Shown piece after piece: positions 1 through 7,082 of a stretch of DNA of 8,600 nt. The stretch covers positions 1 to 8,600 of the forward strand of contig JAUVQC010000043.1 in NCBI GenBank assembly GCA_030598305.1, read 5' to 3'. Within the stretch, counting starts at the first letter, position 1. Each line of letters opens with the position of its first letter. Made by a program: the position numbers and the translations under genes. The DNA comes from Actinomycetes bacterium (GTDB lineage Bacteria; Actinomycetota; Acidimicrobiia; UBA5794). Below the pieces are notes generated by a model that saw only the letters and a program-made list of their open reading frames with translations, was not told where the DNA came from and made no database searches.

Positions 1-2
1 CC

Positions 3-1493
3 CGCGACTGGGAGTCCTTCGATGCCATCGTGAAGTCCCTCACAGAACTGGAGAATGACGAGACGCTCCTCGTCCAATCCGGCAAGCCCGTGGGGAGGTT
101 CCGCACCCATGAGATGGCTCCCCGTGTGCTGATCGCGAACTCCAATCTCGTGCCCGACTGGGCAACCTGGAAGCACTTCTGGGACCTCGAGGATGCAGGG
201 CTCATGATGTATGGCCAGATGACCGCAGGGTCGTGGATCTACATCGGAACACAGGGAATCCTCCAGGGCACCTATCAGACGTTCGTCGTGATCGCGGAGA
301 AGCTCTTCGGTGGAACCCTGGCTGGAACGCTCACACTTACCGCCGGTCTGGGCGGTATGGGTGGCGCACAGCCACTGGCGATCACGATGAACGACGGCGT
401 CTGCCTCGCGGTCGATGTCGATCCCGAGAGGATCCAGAAACGTCTCGACACACGGTACGTGGATGAGCTTGCGCCGAACCTTGATGCGGCAGTTGACCGA
501 GCACTTGAAGCCAAGGCAGCTGGCGAGGCCATCTCGATCGCCGTGGTCGGCAACGCAGCCGAGGTGTTTCCGACGCTGTTGTCGCGCGGCGTCGATATTG
601 ACATCGTCACGGACCAGACATCGGCGCATGATCCCCTGAACGGCTACGTACCCGCGGGGATGAGCCTCACCGAGGCTGATGCGCTGCGGGTGGAGGAGCC
701 TGAGGCGTACATCAAGAAGTCCAGAGAGTCCATGGCGAGGCACTGTGAGGCGATGGTCGGTTTCCAGGATGCAGGGGCCGAGGTGTTCGACTACGGAAAC
801 AACCTGCGTGGCGAGGCGATCGAAGGTGGCTATGAGAACGCGTTCGCGTATCCCGGGTTCGTGCCTGCATATATCCGCGATCTCTTCTGTGAAGGTCTCG
901 GACCGTTCCGGTGGATCGCTCTGTCCGGAGACCCGGCAGACATTGCTGTCACAGACGATGCGCTACGCGAATTGTTCCCCGACAACGAATCTCTCCTACG
1001 GTGGCTCGACATGGCAGAGGAGAGAGTTGAGTTCCAGGGCCTCCCTGCACGTATCTGCTGGCTCGGTTACGGCGAGAGGCACAGGGCAGGGTTGGCGTTC
1101 AACGAGCTCGTCCGTTCGGGCAAGGTGTCTGCTCCGATCGTCATCGGTCGCGATCATCTCGACTCAGGGTCCGTCGCGTCCCCCTATCGCGAGACCGAGG
1201 ACATGAAGGACGGGTCGGACGCCGTTGCTGACTGGCCGATCCTCAACGCGCTGTTGAACACCGCCTCGGGTGCGGCATGGGTGGCTGTGCATCACGGCGG
1301 GGGAGTCGGCATCGGTAAATCGATCCATGCGGGTGCCCAGGTTGTTGCTGATGGAACAGACGAGGCGGCACTGCGCATTGAACGCGTGCTCACCAACGAC
1401 CCGGGCATGGGTGTGATCCGTCATGCTGATGCTGGTTACGACCGTGCTATCGAAGTGGCGCGGGACCGCGGCGTTACCATTCCGATGCAATGA
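3..1493 (+). CDS. hutU: urocanate hydratase (urocanase), 5'-truncated by window edge
   Basis: This enzyme converts urocanate to 4-imidazolone-5-propanoate, the second step of histidine degradation, in the cytosol with tightly bound NAD+ as electrophile. The frame is open from the first complete codon at 3, and the residues before the first GTG (RDWESFDAI) already match the family. The GTG at 30 is therefore internal and the true start lies left of the window. About 496 residues are present against a usual length near 550. Visible family hallmarks are [15 protein letters not shown] near the left end, the glycine-rich [12 protein letters not shown] around 346-378, and [10 protein letters not shown] with the conserved active-site cysteine codon at 888-890. 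Further on are [12 protein letters not shown] and a C-terminal [15 protein letters not shown]. The stop overlaps the hutI start by 4 nt (ATGA), so the two are co-transcribed. No frameshift or missing key residue is seen. The identification is very secure. Confidence 0.96.
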   Translation, partial: RDWESFDAIVKSLTELENDETLLVQSGKPVGRFRTHEMAPRVLIANSNLVPDWATWKHFWDLEDAGLMMYGQMTAGSWIYIGTQGILQGTYQTFVVIAEKLFGGTLAGTLTLTAGLGGMGGAQPLAITMNDGVCLAVDVDPERIQKRLDTRYVDELAPNLDAAVDRALEAKAAGEAISIAVVGNAAEVFPTLLSRGVDIDIVTDQTSAHDPLNGYVPAGMSLTEADALRVEEPEAYIKKSRESMARHCEAMVGFQDAGAEVFDYGNNLRGEAIEGGYENAFAYPGFVPAYIRDLFCEGLGPFRWIALSGDPADIAVTDDALRELFPDNESLLRWLDMAEERVEFQGLPARICWLGYGERHRAGLAFNELVRSGKVSAPIVIGRDHLDSGSVASPYRETEDMKDGSDAVADWPILNALLNTASGAAWVAVHHGGGVGIGKSIHAGAQVVADGTDEAALRIERVLTNDPGMGVIRHADAGYDRAIEVARDRGVTIPMQ

Positions 1494-2692
1494 GCCTTCT
1501 CATCACCGACATTGGGCAGCTCGTTACGAACGACGAGAGCCGTGACGGACTCCTCGGGATCGTTGAGAATGCTGCGGTAGCCATCGAGAGTGGGACGATC
1601 GTCTGGGTCGGCGCTACTGATGGCATTCCGGATGACTACAAGTCGTTTGACGCTCACACTGCGTGTGGCGCCGCAGCGGTTCCCGGTTTCGTTGACAGCC
1701 ACACCCACGCCGTGTTCTCTGGAGACCGGTCCCACGAGTTCGCGATGCGATTGGAGGGTGCGACCTACGAGCAGCTTCAGGCAGCGGGTGGTGGTATCTA
1801 TTCGACGGTTCGGGCAACGCGTGACGCCACCCTTGATGAGCTCGTTGCGGCGTCGCTTCCCAGGATCGCACGGATGCTCGCGAGCGGCACCACGACCATC
1901 GAGGTCAAGACCGGTTACGGACTCGATGTCGCAACCGAAGTCAAGATGCTCGACGCGATCGACCAGATCTGCAATGTGCTCTCCATCGACACGATCCCCA
2001 CGTTCCTCGGAGCGCACGTGGTCGCGCCGGAGTTCCTTGATGACCGAGGCTCATATGTCGACCTCGTCGGCGGCGAGATGCTGGACGCGGTTGCCGATCG
2101 TGTTGCCTATGTGGACGTGTTCTGTGACGACGCCGCGTTCAGCGTGACCGAGGCCAGATGGCTCGCCGATGCGGCTCGCGCTCGCGGCCTTGAGATGAGA
2201 ATGCATGTGGACCAGCTCTCCCATACCGGCGGAGCTGCGCTGGCTGCCGAAGTGGGTGCGATCGCAGCGGACCACCTCGATCATTCCACTGACGATGACC
2301 TGGCAGCTCTTGCTGCTGCGAGCACAGTTGCGGTGATCCTGCCAGGCGTTTCCTACTCCATGCGCGAGCCCGCACCCGACGGACGCCGTTTCTGGGACGC
2401 AGGCGTCACGGTTGCTATTGCGACGGACTGCAACCCGGGAACCGCCTTCATCGAGACGATGCCGTTCATCATCTCACTGGCTGCGGTGACCGCAGGGTTG
2501 ACGCCGGCCGAGGCTGTGTGGGCTGCAACGCGGGGCGGCGCGCTCGCCCTGGGGCTGCACGATCGCGGGATCGTCGCTCCAGGAAAGCTCGCGGATCTCG
2601 TGCTTCTCGACGCACCGACGTACGAACATCTGACATATCGTCCCGATGGTGACCTCGTAGCCGAGGTCATCAAACGCGGTCATCTGCTCTAG
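1490..2692 (+). CDS. hutI: imidazolonepropionase
   Basis: This amidohydrolase-family enzyme hydrolyses 4-imidazolone-5-propanoate to N-formimino-L-glutamate, the third step of histidine degradation, and is cytosolic. The protein has 400 residues, the normal family length. The metal-binding HTH motif ([13 protein letters not shown]) is at residues 71-73. [13 protein letters not shown] and the GGGI loop follow at about 84-103. [12 protein letters not shown] (about 135-146) carries a likely catalytic glutamate, and MHVDQLSH (238-245) and DHLDHS (261-266) supply histidines. IATDCNPGT (310-318) carries the C-terminal metal aspartate, and the family ending [10 protein letters not shown] is at about 365-374. 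The ATG overlaps the hutU stop as ATGA and there is no clear Shine-Dalgarno sequence upstream, so initiation probably relies on translational coupling. The TAG stop abuts the next gene directly. Confidence 0.96.
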   Translation: MSLLITDIGQLVTNDESRDGLLGIVENAAVAIESGTIVWVGATDGIPDDYKSFDAHTACGAAAVPGFVDSHTHAVFSGDRSHEFAMRLEGATYEQLQAAGGGIYSTVRATRDATLDELVAASLPRIARMLASGTTTIEVKTGYGLDVATEVKMLDAIDQICNVLSIDTIPTFLGAHVVAPEFLDDRGSYVDLVGGEMLDAVADRVAYVDVFCDDAAFSVTEARWLADAARARGLEMRMHVDQLSHTGGAALAAEVGAIAADHLDHSTDDDLAALAAASTVAVILPGVSYSMREPAPDGRRFWDAGVTVAIATDCNPGTAFIETMPFIISLAAVTAGLTPAEAVWAATRGGALALGLHDRGIVAPGKLADLVLLDAPTYEHLTYRPDGDLVAEVIKRGHLL

Positions 2693-3493
2693 ATGTCTCC
2701 GCGTCACTACTTCGATTATGAGCATCCGATCCGCTTCGCCCACCGCGGCAGCAGGATCCTGTGGCCTGAGAACACGTGGCACGCTTTCGACCATGCCATC
2801 GAAGACTTTGGTTACAGGTACGTGGAGACCGATGTACAGGTCACGGCAGACGGTGTCGTCGTCGTGTTCCATGACGACACGCTTGGGCGATGCACCAACG
2901 GCGTCGGGAGGGTGGACGAGTGGCGGTGGGAGGACGTCAGGCATCTCGACGCGGCCTACACCTTCAGTCCGGATGGTGAATCGTTTCCTCTTCGCGGAAC
3001 AGGAGTTCGGGTCTCGAGGCTCGACGACACATTCGACCGGTACCCGAACCTCTGCCTCAACATCGACCTCAAGGCGAACGGCAGTGAGTGGGCTGTTGCA
3101 GAGGTCGTCAGGAAGATGCGACGAGAGGACACGGTTCTGATCGGTTCATTCTCTGACAAGAGGATCTCGAGATTCCGTCGAATCTCCAAGGGTCGAATCG
3201 CAACCTCCGCCGGACCAAGGGACTCAATCGCGATGTACGCGGCATCGAGGATCGGACGCGGATTCCCGGCAAAGGGAGATGTCTATCAGTTGCCGTACAA
3301 GACAAAGGGCGTAGCAGCAGACGGGCGTCTGATCGACGCGGTCCACCGAGCCGGAAAGCAGATCCATCTGTGGACCGTCAACGAACGTCATGAGATGGAG
3401 AAGTTCCTCGACCTGGGTGTCGACGGCATCATCACGGACAGACCTGACATTCTCAATGATGTCATGAAGGAGAGGACAGATGGTCAAGGGTGA
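2693..3493 (+). CDS. glycerophosphodiester phosphodiesterase (GDPD family)
   Basis: The predicted reaction is hydrolysis of glycerophosphodiesters to sn-glycerol 3-phosphate and an alcohol. The protein has 266 residues. The GDPD hallmarks are FAHRGS (15-20, with the catalytic HR), PENTWHAF (25-32), VETDVQVTADG (44-54, with the Glu/Asp metal ligands) and VFHDDTLGRCTNG (58-70, with the second catalytic His). These are followed by NIDLKA (123-128), LWTVN (226-230) and a C-terminal GVDGIITDRPD (242-252). No signal peptide or membrane segment is seen, so it resembles the cytosolic UgpQ type more than periplasmic GlpQ. The ATG follows the hutI TAG with no gap and in the same reading frame, with no obvious ribosome binding site, so it is probably coupled to hutI. 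Its 3' end overlaps the MOSC gene by 14 nt. Why a lipid-headgroup enzyme sits in a histidine operon is not evident. The substrate is inferred from the family only. Confidence 0.9.
   Translation: MSPRHYFDYEHPIRFAHRGSRILWPENTWHAFDHAIEDFGYRYVETDVQVTADGVVVVFHDDTLGRCTNGVGRVDEWRWEDVRHLDAAYTFSPDGESFPLRGTGVRVSRLDDTFDRYPNLCLNIDLKANGSEWAVAEVVRKMRREDTVLIGSFSDKRISRFRRISKGRIATSAGPRDSIAMYAASRIGRGFPAKGDVYQLPYKTKGVAADGRLIDAVHRAGKQIHLWTVNERHEMEKFLDLGVDGIITDRPDILNDVMKERTDGQG
3468..3472 (+). promoter_or_regulatory. Shine-Dalgarno of the MOSC-domain gene
   Basis: AGGAG lies inside the 3' end of the phosphodiesterase gene, 7 nt before the ATG at 3480. It is one of the strongest ribosome binding sites in the window. 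It fixes the start at 3480 even though this creates a 14-nt overlap with the upstream gene. Confidence 0.7.
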
Positions 3494-4067
3494 TCTCATC
3501 GGGGAGATCGTGAGGTTGCAGGTGCAGCGGGTCCCGATCAAAGTGAAGGGATTCGCGTACATGCCCGAACACATCCTGCCCGTTGATCGTGCGTCGATCG
3601 ATGCGGGAGGCATGCTCGGGTGGCACAACGATGCCTGGGTGGTCGATGCGCACAACCGGGCCCATCCGTCCCGTCGGGGGAGGGGCAAGCGTGCCCTCTC
3701 GATCGGATTCACCGGCCACTACGAAGCAATGGCTGTTCGATTCGGCAAGGCGCCTCTCGGTATCGCGGGCGAGAATATCATCGTTGATGGCGGATCTCTC
3801 TCGATCGATGACGTCGGTGATGGCGTGATTATCGAGACGCTGCGGGGCGATGTGCGGCTTGATCGCCCTCGAGTTGCTGCCCCGTGCGCAGAGTTCACGA
3901 GCTTCATGCTCGGTCTTGACGGGGTAGCGCGCCTCCTCGACATCGAAGGAGCGCTCGCCGATCTTCATGATGGTCGGCGAGGCTTTATCGTTGCGGCCGA
4001 CCACCAGCCGAATCCGATCGAGGTCCACCTCGGCAACAAGGTCTTCCTGGGGGTCAGCCGATCCTGA
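3480..4067 (+). CDS. MOSC-domain protein
   Basis: The protein has 195 residues with MOSC features (the C-terminal fold of molybdenum cofactor sulfurase, also found in stand-alone proteins such as YiiM). These features are [19 protein letters not shown] (71-89), the typical GENIIVDGG (97-105) and a hydrophobic strand [12 protein letters not shown]. They continue with AAPCAEF (133-139), whose Cys136 is placed like the conserved sulfur-carrying cysteine. The ending [21 protein letters not shown] (165-185) matches the family's RG...V..GG.I..GD pattern. Family members bind or relay sulfur or metal-sulfur cofactors, or reduce N-hydroxylated compounds with molybdenum. Which applies here cannot be told. 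It overlaps the phosphodiesterase gene by 14 nt with a strong ribosome binding site, and its 3' end overlaps the convergent 121-residue gene by 14 nt. The family call is by motif recall, not by a search. A 188-codon open frame on the opposite strand is judged a shadow. Confidence 0.75.
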   Translation: MVKGDLIGEIVRLQVQRVPIKVKGFAYMPEHILPVDRASIDAGGMLGWHNDAWVVDAHNRAHPSRRGRGKRALSIGFTGHYEAMAVRFGKAPLGIAGENIIVDGGSLSIDDVGDGVIIETLRGDVRLDRPRVAAPCAEFTSFMLGLDGVARLLDIEGALADLHDGRRGFIVAADHQPNPIEVHLGNKVFLGVSRS

Positions 4068-4419
4068 AAGGGATTCCGTTCATCATGACAAGGCAATCGA
4101 TCGCTGCGTCGCGAGCCTCATCGAAATCCAGTCCAACGAACATCTCGTATGGCTCGCCGTTGTGCTGCTGGTACACCGTGTACCCGTCGGGGTGGCTGAG
4201 GACATAGAGGCCGTTCTTGGGACCGGCGTGGTTCCTCCCGAGGGCCATCAGCGTGCCGCGATCAGGGATCTCCGCGACGAGGTCGATCCGCTCCACCGTG
4301 AGTGCTTCGGCGAAGTCGGTCCCGGTTGTGGCCTGGCGACCCAACATCCGCGAGGCCATCCGCCTCGCCCTCTGGCCGATGATCGCCCTGGCCTGCTCCT
4401 GGCGCGTGTACGTGCTCAT
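4054..4419 (-). CDS. conserved-looking hypothetical protein, 121 residues
   Basis: I do not recognise this protein. It starts with a basic stretch (residues 5-29, rich in Arg and Gln) and continues with [22 protein letters not shown] (40-61). The C-terminal half contains [16 protein letters not shown] (70-85) and [21 protein letters not shown] (91-111), which look like beta strands followed by a helix. There is no signal peptide, membrane segment or recognisable catalytic motif, and the single cysteine is Cys109. The start is supported by a 4-nt ATGA overlap with the upstream acetyltransferase gene, which implies translational coupling. It is the last gene of the leuC-leuD-GNAT unit, and its stop lies within the 3' end of the convergent MOSC gene. 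Codon use resembles the neighbours. It is real as a gene with fair confidence because of the coupling, but its function is unknown. Confidence 0.65.
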   Translation of the reverse strand: MSTYTRQEQARAIIGQRARRMASRMLGRQATTGTDFAEALTVERIDLVAEIPDRGTLMALGRNHAGPKNGLYVLSHPDGYTVYQQHNGEPYEMFVGLDFDEARDAAIDCLVMMNGIPFRIG

Positions 4420-4934
4420 ACCTTGAATGACACTCCAGAAATCTCAGCACCATAGGTCCACTCCGTTTGGCTGGACTCGTCTCGCATGATGAGCTCGACA
4501 GTTCCCAACGTGTCGAAACCCTGCCTCTTCATGAACTCGAGCATGAGCTTGTTGCGTGCCACGGGTGTGACCACGAGTTCCGGCAGGCCGCGGGTGGAAA
4601 CGTAGACCTTGAGGAAGTCGATGAGGGCACTCCCGATCCCCTCACCGCGGTGATCCTTGTCGACGATCAGCGGTTCGATCTCAGATACGGGTTCGATCTC
4701 GTCGTCTGTGCCGACGATGAGGCCGGTCATGCCGACAACGTTGCCTTCAAGTTCTGCGACCCAGATTCGTTCGGGTCCAACCGCGGCGAGATGCTCGTCG
4801 AAGTCCGATCCCGGATCGTCACCTCCGATGTCCGGCGCGTTGTAGATATCTCGATGCCGTTCGGTGAGCTGAACCCACAATCGGTTGCGGCACACGTCGT
4901 GGTCGGTGTCCTCGTACGGGCGAACGGTCAGCAT
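4416..4934 (-). CDS. GNAT-family N-acetyltransferase
   Basis: This is a predicted 172-residue acyl-CoA-dependent acetyltransferase. It opens with [20 protein letters not shown], a usual GNAT N-terminus. [19 protein letters not shown] (57-75) forms the central strands. [20 protein letters not shown] (86-105) carries the acetyl-CoA pyrophosphate-binding motif (R-x-x-G-x-G). [19 protein letters not shown] (122-140) matches the C-terminal motif B, in which an Asn/Leu-rich helix precedes the GF. The frame is open further upstream to 5045, but that part lies over the end of leuD and does not look like GNAT sequence, so I chose the ATG at 4934, 22 nt after the leuD stop. No strong ribosome binding site is visible. 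Its stop overlaps the start of the 121-residue gene (ATGA). The acceptor substrate cannot be read from the sequence. Confidence 0.85.
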   Translation of the reverse strand: MLTVRPYEDTDHDVCRNRLWVQLTERHRDIYNAPDIGGDDPGSDFDEHLAAVGPERIWVAELEGNVVGMTGLIVGTDDEIEPVSEIEPLIVDKDHRGEGIGSALIDFLKVYVSTRGLPELVVTPVARNKLMLEFMKRQGFDTLGTVELIMRDESSQTEWTYGAEISGVSFKV

Positions 4935-4956
4935 GGTTCGATTGTATGCCAGACCA

Positions 4957-5562
4957 TCAGGACCGAACAGTCGGCTTGTACGTTGGACGATCGTGTTCGT
5001 ACTCGTCGATGTCATCGATATGGCCAAGCGTGAGGGCGATCTCATCGAGGCCGTTCAGAAGGCAGTGCTTCGTGAAAGCGTCGATGTCGAACGATGCAGA
5101 GAATCCCTCGGCAGCAACCGTCTGCGTCTCGAGGTCAATGGTGATCTCGTTGGCCGGGTTCTGAGCGATGGTTGTGAGGGCGGCAACCTGGTCCACAGAG
5201 AGGACAATCGGCAGGAGGCCGATCTTCGTGCAGTTGCTGTAGAAGATGTCCGCGTACGAGGGAGCGACGATCGCCCTGAAGCCCCAGTCCTGAAGGGACC
5301 ACGGTGCATGTTCTCGGGACGAGCCGGATCCGAAGTTCGCTCCGCAGACAAGCACAACCGAGCTCCTGTATGCCGTCTGGTTGAGGACGAAGTCGGGGTC
5401 CGGTTCGCCCTCGTGGTCGGCGGCCCAGTCGAAGAAGAGATATTCGCCGAAGCCGGAACGCTCAACACGCTTGAGGAACTGCTTGGGGATGATCTGGTCG
5501 GTGTCGACGTTGGCACGAGGCAGGGGAGCCGCTCGGCCGGTGATCGTGACCACACGTTGCAT
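4957..5562 (-). CDS. leuD: 3-isopropylmalate dehydratase small subunit
   Basis: This is the swivelling small subunit of isopropylmalate isomerase, which pairs with LeuC to interconvert 2- and 3-isopropylmalate in leucine biosynthesis (cytosol). The protein has 201 residues, the normal length. Hallmarks are GRAAPLPRANVDTDQIIPKQFL (9-30), the aconitase-swivel loop VCGANFGSGSSREHAPWSL (72-90) with its substrate-binding SSREHA, and GFRAIVAPSYADIFYSNC (94-111). The core ends with KHCLLNGLDEIALTL. The frame extends upstream to 5619, but the ATG at 5562 is chosen because the family N-terminus begins there. That ATG also overlaps a TGA as TGATG, and an AGGGAG ribosome binding site lies 8 nt before it. 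The start sits inside the second copy of a 23-bp tandem repeat. Downstream are the GNAT and 121-residue genes. Confidence 0.95.
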   Translation of the reverse strand: MQRVVTITGRAAPLPRANVDTDQIIPKQFLKRVERSGFGEYLFFDWAADHEGEPDPDFVLNQTAYRSSVVLVCGANFGSGSSREHAPWSLQDWGFRAIVAPSYADIFYSNCTKIGLLPIVLSVDQVAALTTIAQNPANEITIDLETQTVAAEGFSASFDIDAFTKHCLLNGLDEIALTLGHIDDIDEYEHDRPTYKPTVRS

Positions 5563-5585
5563 CAGGCCATCTCCCTGATGTCCAT
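5562..5585 (-). other. 7-codon coupling cistron between leuC and leuD (MDIREMA)
   Basis: On the minus strand the ATG at 5585-5583 overlaps the leuC TGA, reads MDIREMA, and stops at 5564-5562 where its TGA overlaps the leuD ATG. It has its own AGGGAG at 5599-5594, 8 nt before the ATG. It repeats the last codons of leuC because the segment is duplicated. It is probably not a functional peptide but may keep leuC-to-leuD ribosome reinitiation intact. Whether it is translated is inference. Confidence 0.5.
5571..5576 (-). promoter_or_regulatory. Shine-Dalgarno of leuD
   Basis: AGGGAG on the minus strand lies 8 nt before the leuD ATG at 5562. It is the downstream of two identical copies created by the 23-bp duplication; the other is at 5594-5599. 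It decides the leuD start over the longer open frame. Confidence 0.65.
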
Positions 5586-6991
5586 CAGACCATCTCCCTG
5601 ATGTCAACAAAGTGACCATGGATCGCGGCTGCCGCGGCCATCTCGGGGGAGACGAGGTGCGTCAGGCCGCCCCGGCCCTGACGACCCTCGAAGTTTCGGT
5701 TCGACGTGGAGGCGCACCGTTCTCCGGGCTGGAGCATGTCCGGGTTCATCGCAAGGCACATGGAGCATCCCGGCTCGCGCCACTCAAGTCCGGCAGCGAG
5801 GAATACAGCGTCAAGTCCTTCCTCCTCGGCCTGGATCTTCACAAGCCCCGACCCGGGCACGACGATGCCTGTGACGGTTTCGGCAATGTGACTCCCCTCG
5901 AGAACAGCTGCGGCGGCTCGGAGGTCTTCGATGCGGCCGTTCGTGCACGACCCGATGAACACTGTGTCGATGGCGATATCGGTGATCGCTGTCCCTGCAT
6001 CGAGTTGCATGTACTCGAGTGCGCGTTGTGCCGTGTCCCTGTCGACCGGGTCTTCGAAGTCCTCGGGCGCAGGAACCGACGCTGACACAGGGAGCGTCTG
6101 GCCGGGGTTCGTTCCCCACGAGACGAAAGGTTCGAGCTCCGTCGCGTCGATAGCGACTTCAGCATCGAACTTGGCCCCGTCGTCGGTGGAGAGCTCCTGC
6201 CATGCCGCGATCGCGACGTCCCAGTCATCACCCGTTGGCGCAAGAGGCCGGCCTCTGAGGTACTCGATGGTCGTGTCGTCCGGAGCGATCATGCCGGCGC
6301 GCGCTCCTGCTTCGATCGACATGTTGCAGATCGTCATCCTGCCCTCCATCGAGAGCTGCTCGATCGCAGAGCCCCTGTACTCGATGACATGGCCGGTCGC
6401 GCCAGCGGTCCCGATCTTGGCAATGATCCCAAGGATGATGTCCTTTGCGGTGACGCCGAACGGGAGGTCGCCGTTTACTGTGACGGCCATCGATTTGGGC
6501 TTGCGCTGGTGGAGTGTCTGAGTGGCGAGCACATGCTCGACTTCTGACGTCCCGATGCCGAAGGCCAACGCGCCGAACGCACCGTGGGTGGCCGTGTGGG
6601 AGTCGCCGCACACGATCGTCATCCCCGGCTGGGTTGCTCCCTGCTCGGGTCCGATGACGTGGACGATCCCCTGGCGGACATCGTCGATTCCAAAGAGTGT
6701 GATGCTGTTCTCAGCGGCGTTCTTCTCGAGCGTTGCGATCTGGATAACGGACATCGGGTCGTCGATGCCCTGTTCGCGCGGCGTCGTTGGGACGGCGTGG
6801 TCGATCGTGGCGAGCGTGAGCTCTGGTCGGCGTACTGCGCGCCCCGTGATATTCAGCGATTCGAATGCCTGTGGGGATGTGACCTCGTGCACGAGATGCA
6901 GATCGATGTACAGCAGGTCCGGCTCGCCCGTACCGGCATGGACGACGTGCTGGTCCCAGACCTTGTCGAGGAGCGTGCGCTGTGCTGTCAT
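5585..6991 (-). CDS. leuC: 3-isopropylmalate dehydratase large subunit
   Basis: This is the catalytic large subunit of isopropylmalate isomerase, an aconitase-family enzyme with a [4Fe-4S] cluster that acts with LeuD in leucine biosynthesis. The protein has 468 residues, typical for the bacterial LeuC. It opens with [34 protein letters not shown] (27-43), [21 protein letters not shown] (127-147) and the [13 protein letters not shown] helix follow. The cluster ligands are Cys349 (FIGSCTNGR), Cys409 and Cys412 ([13 protein letters not shown]). [12 protein letters not shown] (428-439) and a C-terminal [12 protein letters not shown] complete the fold. The open frame runs up to 7642, but its first 217 codons are antisense to another gene and unlike LeuC. 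The ATG at 6991 is preceded by AAGGA at a 5-nt spacing. The stop is TGATG, coupling it to a 7-codon cistron and then to leuD. Confidence 0.96.
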   Translation of the reverse strand: MTAQRTLLDKVWDQHVVHAGTGEPDLLYIDLHLVHEVTSPQAFESLNITGRAVRRPELTLATIDHAVPTTPREQGIDDPMSVIQIATLEKNAAENSITLFGIDDVRQGIVHVIGPEQGATQPGMTIVCGDSHTATHGAFGALAFGIGTSEVEHVLATQTLHQRKPKSMAVTVNGDLPFGVTAKDIILGIIAKIGTAGATGHVIEYRGSAIEQLSMEGRMTICNMSIEAGARAGMIAPDDTTIEYLRGRPLAPTGDDWDVAIAAWQELSTDDGAKFDAEVAIDATELEPFVSWGTNPGQTLPVSASVPAPEDFEDPVDRDTAQRALEYMQLDAGTAITDIAIDTVFIGSCTNGRIEDLRAAAAVLEGSHIAETVTGIVVPGSGLVKIQAEEEGLDAVFLAAGLEWREPGCSMCLAMNPDMLQPGERCASTSNRNFEGRQGRGGLTHLVSPEMAAAAAIHGHFVDIREMV

Positions 6992-6996
6992 GGAGT

Positions 6997-7001
6997 TCCT
7001 T
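6997..7001 (-). promoter_or_regulatory. Shine-Dalgarno of leuC
   Basis: AAGGA on the minus strand lies 5 nt before the leuC ATG at 6991. It supports this start over the much longer upstream open frame. Confidence 0.6.
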
Positions 7002-7015
7002 GCTGTGAAGGCGGG

Positions 7016-7021
7016 AGCGTA
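7016..7021 (-). promoter_or_regulatory. possible -10 box for the leuCD unit
   Basis: On the minus strand TACGCT fits the TAnnnT pattern and would give a short leader of roughly 15-20 nt containing the leuC ribosome binding site. There is no convincing -35 box at 16-18 nt upstream, and another TAnnnT (TACGGT, 7050-7045) is nearby. This is a weak candidate. No leucine-rich leader peptide or obvious attenuator is visible in the 91-nt gap between leuC and the divergent gene. Confidence 0.25.
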
Positions 7022-7069
7022 GTGATATGACAGGCTCACGAAGAACCGTACCAGCGATGGTGCGTGTCC

Positions 7070-7075
7070 TACGCT
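7070..7075 (+). promoter_or_regulatory. possible -10 box of the membrane-protein gene (leaderless)
   Basis: TACGCT fits TAnnnT and ends 7 nt before the GTG at 7083, the distance expected when transcription starts at the start codon. There is no Shine-Dalgarno sequence before the GTG, which fits a leaderless mRNA. No -35 match is seen at the proper distance. The same hexamer occurs on the opposite strand at 7016-7021, facing leuC. Confidence 0.35.
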
Positions 7076-7082
7076 GACTCCC

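Larger units (their letters stand above)
5560..5605. repeat. 23-bp tandem duplication at the leuC/leuD joint
   Basis: Positions 5560-5582 and 5583-5605 are two adjacent 23-bp copies that differ at one base only (G5566 versus A5589). Each copy, read on the minus strand, holds the end of leuC (codons for DIREM plus Val or Ala), an AGGGAG ribosome binding site, a TGA stop and an overlapping ATG (TGATG). The upstream copy ends leuC and opens a 7-codon reading frame. The downstream copy closes that frame and starts leuD. The repeat is read directly from the sequence; a recent tandem duplication is the inferred origin. Confidence 0.9.

Noticed and set aside
1436..2017. 193-codon open frame on the minus strand over hutI
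   Set aside because: It lies opposite a clear hutI with all family motifs. The composition (Arg/Asp/Val-rich, no domain) is that of an antisense shadow.
3462..4028. 188-codon open frame on the minus strand over the MOSC gene
   Set aside because: The plus-strand frame has MOSC motifs and a strong ribosome binding site. The minus frame has neither and would overlap the phosphodiesterase end.
4061..4080. Weak hairpin (ATCC...GGAT) near the convergent joint as a terminator
   Set aside because: The stem is only 4 bp with no T-run on either strand, which is not enough to call a terminator.
4054..4934. GNAT plus small protein as a toxin-antitoxin pair
   Set aside because: The order is reversed compared with the usual antitoxin-first layout, the small protein has no RHH or HTH pattern, and the pair sits in a biosynthetic operon.
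4467..5033. 188-codon open frame on the plus strand over the GNAT gene
   Set aside because: The minus-strand GNAT carries the acetyl-CoA motif. The plus frame is its mirror with no recognisable domain.
4935..5045. 37-codon N-terminal extension of the GNAT gene
   Set aside because: It would lie over the end of leuD, is Ser/Thr-rich and unlike GNAT proteins, while [11 protein letters not shown] at 4934 is a standard family start.
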